Source of the DNA: Plumapathes pennacea
Lineage: Eukaryota > Cnidaria > Anthozoa > Antipatharia > Myriopathidae
Direction: 5' to 3'
NCBI GenBank assembly: GCA_964036295.1
Contig: OZ038471.1
Location: 11,860,184 to 11,924,183, forward strand
Length of the DNA stretch: 64,000 nucleotides
The position numbers and the translations under genes were made by a program. The notes below the pieces were generated by a model, which saw only the letters and a program-made list of their open reading frames with translations, made no database searches and had not been told where the DNA came from. Positions 55,616 through 64,000 of the stretch are shown piece by piece (the first letter of the stretch is position 1; each line of letters begins with the position of its first letter).

Positions 55616-58160
55616 CAATGATGAAGGCAAGGAAAGAGTGCAGAACACAGGCAGCCATTGCTCACAAGTCGGTCCAGGAAGGAATGAAAACTGTAGATGC
55701 CCTCTCTGCTAAACGGAGGAGACTTGAAACTAAGGTTTATAAACAATTTTTTTGCCTTTTCAATATTTTAAAATTTGGCTATTTGAATATAGTAGCCAGG
55801 CGATTGTACTTGCAATTTTGTTATTCTTGTCTTTTTTTTTCTGTAACTTTTATCCCGTCTAAGTAGCCAGGCTTACTAGGGCTCACACTCGTGGTAGCCA
55901 GGGGAAATCCCTGGACCCCGGCCCTTAATGACACCCCTGATTAGTATTATTATTATCATTTCAGATTTCTCATATAAATGAAGATTTGAATGATCTGAGC
56001 AAGGAAAATATTCTTGTTCAACATCCAACTTCAGTTCTTAACAGACAACAGCATCCTACTACTGATGGTGATGGTGAGGTAACAATTGCTGAAAGAACAG
56101 CAACTAAGAGACGGAGTGAAACGTTTGAGGCAGCAATGAGGATTCATGGGGGAACAACGACAAATACTTTGCCTGCTGCTGCTGGTATAGTGGACACATT
56201 AACCACAAAATTCTCTCAGAAAACCTTGGTTAATGCTATTTCTAGAAAAAGAAAATTGTGTGATAAAGTTTTTCCTGAATTATAAAACCAAAAGGTGAAG
56301 CAATTTGAAGATTCAGAAGATAATTTATTACGTAGCATCTCAGCCTATTATACTAAGGGGGTAATGGGTAAAAGGAAGTACAGGTCTTTGTACAGGACTC
56401 TGTCCATGAAAAAGAAAGATAGAAAAAGTAATTGTCTAGAGAGGATAAAAATAATGTCTTGTAATGTTGCTCGCTTACTGCCATACAACAAAATGATAGA
56501 TCATGTGAAGTCTATTGACATTGGTAAAATGGGTAGTGTACGGGAAGATTTTTGCTATGGCTTGGATGATGATGAGAAAGTTGATGGTTGTTATAGATCT
56601 TTAGTAACCTTCCTGCCACTGTTGGCATCATTTTATTTAAGTAATGCTAAACAAACAGGGGAGGATCTTTTGTGGTTTAATAATGAAGTTAATACATTTC
56701 AAGTAGTTTTAGGAGGAGATGGGGCCCCCTTTGGGAAAGATGATACCGCATGCGCATGGCTAGTCAGTTTCCTCAATAGGGGTAGGCATATTTTAAGTAG
56801 TAATGAGAATTTCTTGATTTTTGGATCTAATTGCCAAGAAAGCTCTGTTGTTGTTCAACGCTATGTTAAATTTATGTTAAATGAGATATCAGAAATCGAG
56901 AAGAAAACATTTAACTTAAATGGCACCGATGTCAAATTCAAGTTTTCTGAATTTCCTAATGATCTGAAAATGATGTCATTTTTGGCAGGTGAGTTATCAG
57001 TCAGTGCTACCTACTTTTCAACATATGCTAATGTCAACAAAAAAGACTGTGATGATCCCACTGGGACTTTTGGTTCAGGTCCTGGCCATACATGGCAGCC
57101 ATGGAGGTACAATGACAGGGTAGCCATGGCAAAGGAGGTTGCTAATTTTAAGGAAAAAATTAGTAAGCTTAAATGTTCAGACAATACAAAGAGATCTAAG
57201 GTAACTGCTTTTATTGCTGGAAAGAATAGTCGACAGGAATTTGAGCCTTTAATTGGGCCTTTTGTTGACAGGGCCCACATTGAGCCACTTCATGCCAAGA
57301 ATAATGCCTGCCAGCAAGTTTTTAGGCAAATACTTTATGAAAGTATTGGTAAGTCAGCTATCTCAGCAACAGTAGTGCACTTTGATCATGTGCCACATTC
57401 AGTACCTTTCTATAAACTTGTGTATGGCCTCCAAAATACAGCAAAGTTGGCTTGCCTTTCAAACAAAATCAGGAGATGGTTCAACGATACGAAAGGTTCT
57501 GGAAAGGATTTCCAGTACAGGTTTACAGGGCAAGACTCAAGAATGTTTTTACATAATTTCATGCTGATTATTGATACACTGAAGCAACCAGGTGACAGTG
57601 AGAAACAGTCATTCACCCTTCATGTTTTTGCCTACATTTGTTTGCAATTAAGGCAAAGTGTTTCACTATTTTGTAGAGTAGTAAATATTACTCTGCAAGA
57701 TATAGGTAAGCTTCAGCAATTTTGTTCAAATTTTTTTAAAGCATGTTGTTTATTTACACCTTCTATTTCCCCAACAGTTTGGAATGTTGGTCACCTTATC
57801 CCTGCCCATGCTTTAGATGTGTTTGAAAAGTACCAGTTGGGTCTTAATTCTATTTCAATGGAGGGAAGGGAATCAAAGCACATGGCTATTGGAAGATACA
57901 GTACAAACACTAATTTTTCAGGTAGATGGTTGCAGATTTTCCGCCATGAGTTTGTACAGCTGATTTGGTTAAGGGAAAGAGGTTTTTATGTGGCTGAGAA
58001 CCTTGACAACAAGCAGACTTACATTCCATCGAGGGTAATTGATGGTGAATCATGTTTTTGTGGGTTGCACAGAAGTGCACAGGCAGAAAAGTGCTTTTAC
58101 TGCTCACACCAGTATAGAAAACAAATTGAAGACAGTGTAAAGTTAGGAAAGCTGATATGA
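55570..58160 (+). CDS. Putative D(2)H-type transposase, two exons, one in-frame TAA
   Basis: Exon 1 (55570-55734) starts MPLKKKKTYARFNVG and ends aag|gtttat. Exon 2 starts at 55965 after ttatcatttcag, in phase. After about 106 codons there is a TAA (56283-56285), and the same frame runs on to TGA at 58160. Counting from 56295, candidate catalytic residues are Asp142 in GGDGAPFG, Asp325 and His328 in VDRAHIEPLH (the D-x-x-H signature shared by several cut-and-paste transposase families) and Glu523/526 in MEGRESKHMAIGRY. The C-terminus has a Cys/His cluster (CFCGLH...CFYCSH). Proteins of this kind are numerous in cnidarian genomes. The TIRs and 3-bp duplication support a CACTA-like transposase. 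The TAA may be a lesion, or translation may start downstream. Confidence 0.72.
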
Positions 58161-58844
58161 CCACTGTAATGTAATTTTACTGATTTCATTGAGATATAGA
58201 TATGGATATCTCAAAGTAGTGCTGCAATCCTTGATAACAGACACATAGTTGCTCAGTGTTAAGCTCCAAGACATTGCAACTGTAATGTTTAAAGTTAAAA
58301 ATGGTATTGCACCAAACTATATTTCTGATCTTTTCAATAGTTCGAGCAAAGGGTATTCCCTTAGGAACGTGGATTTTAATTTGCCCTGATTCTCCACAGT
58401 ACGTTATGGTAAGCACTACAACAACCATCAACTTTCTCATCATCATGAAGGCATGGAAAGGGTATTCTAAGTAGTGTCCACAATTAGCTGGGAAGCTAAA
58501 CACTCTGACACTTTTAATAAAGTTATTATAAGCTCCTGTCATTGTAAAATATTCACAAATACCAAATGTGATTTACACTTTGTATTGAAAATATTGTATT
58601 ACCTTAAACTTTTAGGTGAACATTATTAAAAACAATAACAACTTGTTATCGAGATACTTGTACTATTACAGCACGCGTGTAATGATGCGTACAACTGTCC
58701 TATCACATCCAATTACAGACATGACAAGTACACTGTCCAACTGATGCTCAAATCTGAGCTCCTGATAACCAATCGGATTCGAGAAATTTGTTATAGATAG
58801 TTATGATCACTGCTGTAATCCTTGATAACAGACACACAGCATTG

Positions 58845-59582
58845 TCAATTGTGAAGGGGGAATCCAGCTTTGTTCCACACACCATAGTGAAAGGTAATAC
58901 AGCACTGCGAAGGTTTGATTTTGAACACAAAAGCAAAGTCTTTAACAGGGTTTACAATAACTGAGGCTTTACCGTTAACTCTGCCACTCAGAGATTTCTT
59001 GAAATAGCCTTTTACCTCTGGTTCACTCAAGCCAGTTAATTGAGAAAACAGGGCCACCACAGCTTTCTTTGAAGAAAATGACATCACATGACCCTTCTCA
59101 TTCTCGGCGTAGATGACATGATCCGTAATTTCTTTACTTCTTGTATGAGAGACTGCTTTTTTTAGGCAGAGATACAGCTCCAGGGGAATGTTCCTGATTA
59201 TTTCAGACTGGTATGGGTTCCTAATGCTCGTTTTCCCTGATAAACGGAAGGACATTTTCTTCAACCATAATAAGCCTTCGGTCGCGAAGAGTGTACCACA
59301 GTGTAGCCCTCTATCCAGTAATACTTTCATGGGGTCGCTTGGTGGTTTAAAAGCATGGTACGATCCGGTGATGAAGGTACGCAAACTTTTCTTAAAACCA
59401 CTGAGATTATCGCCCAAATCAAGGCAGTCGAACGCTTGTAGACATATGTCTATTTGTTTATCCAGCACTGAACAATCCCTACCGTTGCTATTAACTTCTG
59501 GTTGTTTTTCAGACTCTTCAGAATCACCGTCGCTGTTAAATATAACTTCATCGAGGACTTCTTCTAGAGTGAAGGACGCCAT
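58845..59582 (-). CDS. Uncharacterised second ORF of the CACTA-like element
   Basis: 245 residues, ATG at 59582, just inside the right TIR, running toward the transposase gene. It begins MASFTLEEVLDEVIFNSDGD, an acidic N-terminus, then SVLDKQIDICLQAFDCLDLG and a C-terminal region with SKKAVVALFSQLTGLSEPEV, KGYFKKSLSGRVNGK and FKIKPSQCCITFHYG. No membrane segment or known catalytic motif is seen. The intact frame, good ATG and position suggest an accessory protein of the transposon, perhaps DNA-binding. I do not recognise the family. Confidence 0.65.
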   Translation of the reverse strand: MASFTLEEVLDEVIFNSDGDSEESEKQPEVNSNGRDCSVLDKQIDICLQAFDCLDLGDNLSGFKKSLRTFITGSYHAFKPPSDPMKVLLDRGLHCGTLFATEGLLWLKKMSFRLSGKTSIRNPYQSEIIRNIPLELYLCLKKAVSHTRSKEITDHVIYAENEKGHVMSFSSKKAVVALFSQLTGLSEPEVKGYFKKSLSGRVNGKASVIVNPVKDFAFVFKIKPSQCCITFHYGVWNKAGFPLHN

Positions 59583-59644
59583 TTTGAATTTGTGAATGCT
59601 AAAATGACGACGGAGTCTGCTGACCAGTTGTTACAGCAGACCCT

Positions 59645-59676
59645 TGCCATATTTCGCGGGACGCGTGCCCACCGTG
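59645..59676 (-). repeat. Right terminal inverted repeat
   Basis: 32 bp, TGCCATATTTCGCGGGACGC...CCACCGTG on the plus strand, the complement of the left end. Confidence 0.92.
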
Positions 59677-59783
59677 TATTGCCTTTCGTTGCCATTAGTT
59701 TATCTGGTTGAGAACGATCTAACTTATTTTTAGCAATATCACACTTCCTAGGTGACCAGTATTTTATCTTGCGATCATTTCAG

Positions 59784-59962
59784 GATCTGGTGCAGTGGCA
59801 GGTATTGTCATTGGAATAGGTCTTGCCCTAGTCATTGTTGGCGTGCTAATCTGGTATGTGAAAAAAAGAAAGCAAGAAAAACGTGCCCGTGTCCAAACCC
59901 GTGATAAACAAGTAGATGCGCTAGAAAGAAACCAAGAGCGTGCGACAGGTGTCCATGTGTGA
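59784..59962 (+). CDS. Convertase terminal exon: transmembrane helix and tail
   Basis: The acceptor gatcatttcag joins in phase with exon 10. It encodes SGAVAGIVIGIGLALVIVGV followed by LIWYV, a single transmembrane helix, then a basic cytoplasmic tail (KKRKQEKRARVQTRDKQ...ATGVHV) ending at TGA 59960-59962. The exon lies 107 bp after the end of the CACTA-like transposon in intron 10. Confidence 0.9.
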
Positions 59963-61240
59963 TGGTAAAATCAGTACTTTGTATAACGCAATGACCACTT
60001 GTTTGTGCGGAACGGCTTGGACAAGGACGTGCGATATAAAACGCTGTCGAGCAGCAACCCGTACAAAAGTTCCTATATATTGAACTTTCAAACAATTCAA
60101 GGTTTTAAGTTCGAATAAAAAACAAACTAGTATTTGTAATGGCGACATTCCCGCAAAATGCAATTTGGCGGCCTAAAGCAAACCTTGCCAATTAGACAGT
60201 TTTTTTTTTAGCTAAGCGTTTTAGTGGCCATACAGGATAAATTAAGGTAAAACTTTATACTGAAATGCGGGATTGTTTTGGACGAACGTGCAGTTCAGTA
60301 AAAACACTTGAAACCGGATGTCCGAAGAGGTGCGGCTTTCCCTTTTATAGCGCATGTCCTTAATTAACAAGTGGTACTCGATAAACCGCCTAAAAATGTA
60401 AACGCGCCTATATAGCATTTCTTGAATTGACAGCATCTTGGCACTATGGTTATGTTTCTGAAAGGCTCACCTTTTAAAAAGGTTTTAAGTTTCCAATTTA
60501 TTTAGCTTATAAAATAGCACACATGCAAACATTGCAGTATTTCAAAGAGCATATTAGAATGTATAAAGGAATCAGTTTAGCTCGCAACATTAATTGCCGA
60601 ACAAAGAGAATTAAGTTTTGAAAAATGATTCGTTTGTAACAAAGATCAAAAGAGAATTGACAAATTTACACGTTTAATCAAAATAGAAATATGTATAACT
60701 CGTAAGCAAGAGAAATATGCTTGTTAACTTGGTGTTGAAATATGATTATACTTAGGATGGAAGTCAATCTATTTTCGTCTGTAAATTTTAAGAGCCATCG
60801 TCTGTAAATATCGAGAATCGGCGGAAACGATACATCACCGATTTTCTTGAAACTTTGCATGTGAACTTACTTTGGGTGCCAATGTACGAAAATGACATTT
60901 GCAAACTTGACAATCATAATGTTCCCATGGCAACGGGAACACCCGTTTTTTAGTGTTTAAATGCCTAGTCGAATCATTAATTTAGGCTTATTTGGAAGCG
61001 TTTCTTCTGAAATATGATCAAAACGGATGCGAAATGAACCATGTAGCCTTCGATTACAGCTCTTTCCCCATTATAGGAGGGATTTTACATCATTCTACCA
61101 GTTCCGTAGTGACCATGAGAAGCAATTGAAAATGGGCTGTCGTGGTACTTCTGTCGAAGGGTGATTTTTGGCAAAGTTTGGAAAACCATATCTGCCATGA
61201 TAACGCTGCAGTCCAAGCGCCCCGCATCACATACGTGACA
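59963..61240. other. 3' UTR and downstream sequence
   Basis: After the polyadenylation signal at 60114 the sequence is AT-rich and without a supported gene. Confidence 0.5.
60114..60119 (+). terminator. Polyadenylation signal AATAAA
   Basis: AATAAA lies 152 bp after the convertase stop codon, in tcgaataaaaaac. This is a normal distance for the gene's 3' end. No downstream T/GT-rich element was examined in detail. Confidence 0.6.
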
Positions 61241-62204
61241 CTAATATTATTACTCATACCCCCTGGGGGGCGATGAGTCTAGCAATGCAGGTCGTTAATA
61301 TTTTTTTTTTCCTCCGTCGAGAATCTGCACACGGTAATTGGTTGTTGGCGATCACGTGATTGTGATGACCTTGTTATTGGCGAGCAAATTTGAAGAGAGA
61401 GAAAGACAAGTGTCAATGTCTGTATGGTTTTCCTTGTTGTAGCGATTTTTGTTTAAACGGATAGCTAATATGCGCCTTCAACTTTACTAGTCTGCTCCGC
61501 TTCAGAAGGAATAATATTGATGCGCCTTCATGAACTGAATATGGCAGTCCGAGTCGCTCGAAGGATTATGTTGGAATTATCTTGCTTTGCAATATTCTTT
61601 CTGTCGTAAATGAAGCGTCTGAGAATGTATAAACAAGTTTCACTCGGCCGTACGTGATTCGCGTCGTTTTAACATTCCCGAGTGCAAATGCTCGATTATA
61701 GATACCGCTTTAACCAATGTATCTGTGTTCTGAGCAATATTTGTGTGGAAGAACATCGAATAAGCGGAAGACGTGGTGAAACTTAATAAAACTTGAACTC
61801 GAATTTATCCTGCGGGCAGAACGTCTCCCTTTGTCGGAAACTCGGGGGCTCTGTGTAACGTGCGGCGTATACGAACAGTCGGCGTTTAAGTTCGTTTTGC
61901 GTGAAGTAAAGTTTCTTTGTTTATTGTCTGAGGATACTAAATTACTAATAGGTTTGAGGCAAATATCACGCGAGAGATACAAGATCTGTCAATGAAATAT
62001 CACGAGGGTATTATGGAATCCCGAATCATCAGCTACTTAGCTTTCACTCACGCCGCTTTAACAAAAGCAGGGAAGACCGGCAGGCTATTACATCGAGAAT
62101 ATTTGTCACTGAATACCTCGAAGTTGTCAAAAGCTCAAGGTTGATATCCGACTATCCGAGCCTAATGTTCGCTCCACAAGCGTGATGCACGCCTTTGTTG
62201 TCAC
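61241..62204. repeat. Dispersed repeat segment
   Basis: 61310-61385 (gtcgagaatctgcacacggt, then aattggttgttgg, then cacgtgattg) matches 63535-63605 (gtcgagaatcagcacacggt, then gattggttcat, then cacgtgctgg). G/C runs (ccccctgggggg near 61259 and gggggcctggggcccac near 63471) stand beside both. No gene is supported. Confidence 0.5.
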
Positions 62205-63055
62205 GGTATTCAAACGTCTGCAGCTTCCGATAGAGATTAATTTCGTATCGACCCAGAATTTTGCATTAAAGCTTAATGCATAGCAGTCTTGAACATACTT
62301 GTGTATCAGACTTGTACATGTAGGATGTGTAACTTCTGAGATGGCGTTTTCATACGAAGCAAGCAACTTCATCACAGGGCAGATAAAATGGGAAGTATCA
62401 TGTTTTAATGTGCTGCAGAGATAAGTCTAAAAAGCTGTCAATTACAGCTACTTGAACATGATGCACACGCTGGGAAGATTAGCAAAGACAAGATAAGACT
62501 AAAAGGCTGTTATTACAGCTACTTGTACAACATCTGCTTCAGAGATAGGCATAAGCAAGCAATATTAAAGAGAGTGGCACTGAGAAAAGCTATTTGTTGT
62601 TGCTGTTAGGGTCTTCGTTTTCCGGGTCATAGGTCTTCGTTTTCGTTACAACCCGGCAGTGTCAAGACGAGAACTCCAGTGGAGATGACGCAGCAACTTC
62701 AGCCACTGTGCAGTCGGTTGATAGGTGTGAGTCACCAGTTTTATGGGATGTGGACACTACATATAGCCGAAAGTGATACCGGGCATCATGTTCTAAAAGC
62801 ATTCCAACATGAGATAAGGCTACTTCCCCAGTCAATCCCATTACAAAATGACAACACAGTTCCTCCACAAAACATGTCGGCTTGGAAATTCACTCAACAA
62901 GGTTGCCAGGTTATATATAGCAAGCGTCACACCAGTATTGTCACGTGCACCGGAAAGCAAGTTCAAAATGCTCCCGGCAAAAACGATCACTCAAGACAAA
63001 AGCAAATCACTCATTGGAAATATTATTCCTTATGAAACATCATACCCGGCATGAA
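62205..63055 (+). repeat. Dispersed repeat related to 6880-7790
   Basis: It shares cagctacttgaacat, agcattccaacatgagataa, aagcaagttcaaaatgct and ccttatgaaacatcat with the tandem copies at 7.1-7.8 kb, with many substitutions and indels. It is the least deleted copy in the window. The open frame at 62679-63035 is not kept in the other copies. Confidence 0.7.
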
Positions 63056-64000
63056 TACACTGCCACTGCCAGTCTAGTTTATTCAAAAAATGGAGCTTAG
63101 AATCTGGGTAAATAAAATGACCGTCTTTTGGACGCTATCACATACCGCTCACTTCAACAACTTCACCAAAATGACTTGTGTACAATAGCGTGGCAAATGG
63201 AGCACCAATCATCCGTGTGCTGCACATACGAGGAAAGATTTGAAGATATATCAGTCAGAAAAAAAATTATTACGCCTCCCCAGTGAACAAAACTTGATAA
63301 TATATTGTTCAGCGCGCGCCGAATGGGCATGACGGCCGGGAATGGAGTATGACATATTGCGAAAAACTTCACTGCTGAGTTTAATCAAGGATTTCCAATA
63401 GCTGGATAAAAAAATTGATAACAATATCACACTTTTTTACCAGAAAAACTCACCAGCGGTTATTGCTCGCGGGGGCCTGGGGCCCACGAGAGCTTAAAAA
63501 TGGGAATTTTTATTTTATTTTTTTTCCTTTTTGTGGGTCGAGAATCAGCACACGGTGATTGGTTCATATTATCACGTGCTGGGCGATGACGTAATTGACC
63601 TCGCTAAACAACTCGAGATGTGGCCAGTGAATTGCTCGTTACTTGTGTGTAAAAGTTAACTGCATCCCATCCAAACTCAACACCATTTGTCTCTGTGGAA
63701 TATACACGGATAAACTGGATTTTCGGGAACGATTTTGACTCGCATTCACCGCGGAAGCTTTGAGAATAGCCGTAAACAAATATTTGACGGTACCGCTGTC
63801 GCCGATAAATATTTAGTCCCGACGAAACTTTCTGTGGCGACACGAAATACTTTTGGGAAGATAACGGGGCGAAAGCAGAAACCAAAGCTACGGCGAGCTT
63901 TAGCCGTAAAACAATGACGCTTTATGCTTTACTCTGTACATGACATCTGTTGCCTCATAAAATTCTTCTGCGTATCGTACATTGCCTGTTGAAGTGTTTC
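63056..64000. other. Window end, no gene recognised
   Basis: It contains the second copy of the cacacggt-attggtt repeat at 63535-63605. An open frame at 63735-63917 (about 60 codons) has no recognised features, so no gene is called. Confidence 0.45.

Larger units (their letters stand above)
54839..59676 (+). mobile_element. CACTA-like DNA transposon with two genes, in intron 10
   Basis: 4838 bp. The TIRs start CACGGTGGGCACGCG and match at 30 of 32 positions (54839-54870 and 59645-59676). TAT at 54836-54838 and 59677-59679 is a 3-bp target duplication. CAC-starting TIRs and 3-bp duplications fit the CMC/CACTA group. The element carries a spliced plus-strand transposase-like gene (55570-58160) and a convergent minus-strand ORF (58845-59582). 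It lies wholly within a convertase intron. One TAA in the transposase frame suggests it is disabled, but otherwise it looks complete and fairly young. Confidence 0.85.
19170..60119 (+). pseudogene. Kexin/furin-type proprotein convertase gene, disrupted in exon 9
   Basis: Eleven exons (19170-19298, 34228-34286, 36168-36256, 37292-37476, 37579-37794, 38019-38119, 38507-38616, 39147-39264, 43148-43155 plus 47619-47939, 53167-53325, 59784-59962) join with matching phases to 557 codons plus stop. They encode a calcium-dependent S8 serine endoprotease that would cleave secretory proproteins at basic sites in the Golgi/endosomes. The architecture is S8, P domain, Ser/Thr/Pro stalk, one transmembrane helix and a 30-odd-residue basic tail. 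There is no Cys-rich region, so the layout is closer to Kex2 or PC7 than to furin. The catalytic Asp, His, oxyanion Asn and Ser are all present, but their surroundings diverge (DNG, HGDNCAG, SSSSAAA). The signal peptide and propeptide exons were not found and may lie upstream of the window. Exon 9 is split by a retrotransposon and contains TAA at 47813-47815, so this allele cannot make an intact P domain. Confidence 0.9.

Noticed and set aside
58186-58542. 118-codon minus-strand frame in the CACTA-like element
   Set aside because: It overlaps a segment duplicated elsewhere in the element, has no recognisable motif, and lies between the two convergent genes where an untranslated region is expected.
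59188-59595. 135-codon plus-strand frame
   Set aside because: It is antisense to the 245-residue ORF, which has the better start, position and composition.

Overview
This window looks like animal nuclear DNA, most likely from an anthozoan cnidarian such as a stony coral. It is AT-rich, and its one recognisable host gene is split into small exons by introns full of transposons. The transposon mix (Helentron, Mag/SURL-like Ty3/gypsy, CACTA-type DNA transposon, LINE scraps, foldback MITEs, inverted satellite arrays) fits cnidarians. The species assignment is inference.

Host gene. A plus-strand kexin/furin-type proprotein convertase runs from 19.17 to 60.12 kb. Eleven exons can be placed with consistent splice phases. 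They encode the S8 catalytic domain (Asp, His, Asn and Ser on four different exons), the P domain, a Ser/Thr/Pro-rich stalk, one transmembrane helix and a short basic tail. No signal-peptide or propeptide exons were recognised. Exon 9 is cut by a 4.46-kb LTR retrotransposon that carries its 5-bp target duplication, and the same exon also has an in-frame TAA. This copy is therefore broken, although every other exon is open.

Layout. 0.9-5.7 kb is a mosaic of LINE-like fragments, a ~300-bp tandem repeat and a lone RPA-like OB-fold/zinc fragment. 7.1-8.5 kb holds a 2 x 349-bp and a 3 x 223-bp tandem repeat. 10.3-18.7 kb is a minus-strand Helentron (HUH Rep, PIF1 helicase, EEP endonuclease). Its long first ORF carries membrane segments, a 2A ribosome-skipping motif, a Cys/Asp-x-His protease-like domain, a repeat region and a DUF6570-like region. 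A 32-bp palindrome with CRE and TATA-like elements lies upstream.

21.78-28.05 kb (intron 1) is a TIR-bounded element. Two inverted arrays of a 77-bp satellite bracket an intact four-exon minus-strand gene of unknown function. A pair of ~1.1-kb inverted repeats lies outside it (19.5-20.6 and 30.5-32.7 kb). 34-40 kb holds exons 2-8 with foldback elements and MITEs beside several exons. 43.16-47.61 kb is the Ty3/gypsy element in exon 9. 51.4-52.9 kb is a repeat copy with a 23-residue coding repeat. 54.84-59.68 kb (intron 10) is a complete-looking DNA transposon with CAC-type TIRs, a 3-bp duplication, a D(2)H-type transposase gene and a convergent second ORF. 60.2-64 kb holds dispersed repeats only.

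The most unusual items are the 2A/protease-bearing Helentron polyprotein, the satellite-armoured TIR element with its own spliced gene, the two-gene CACTA-like element, and the twice-broken divergent convertase.
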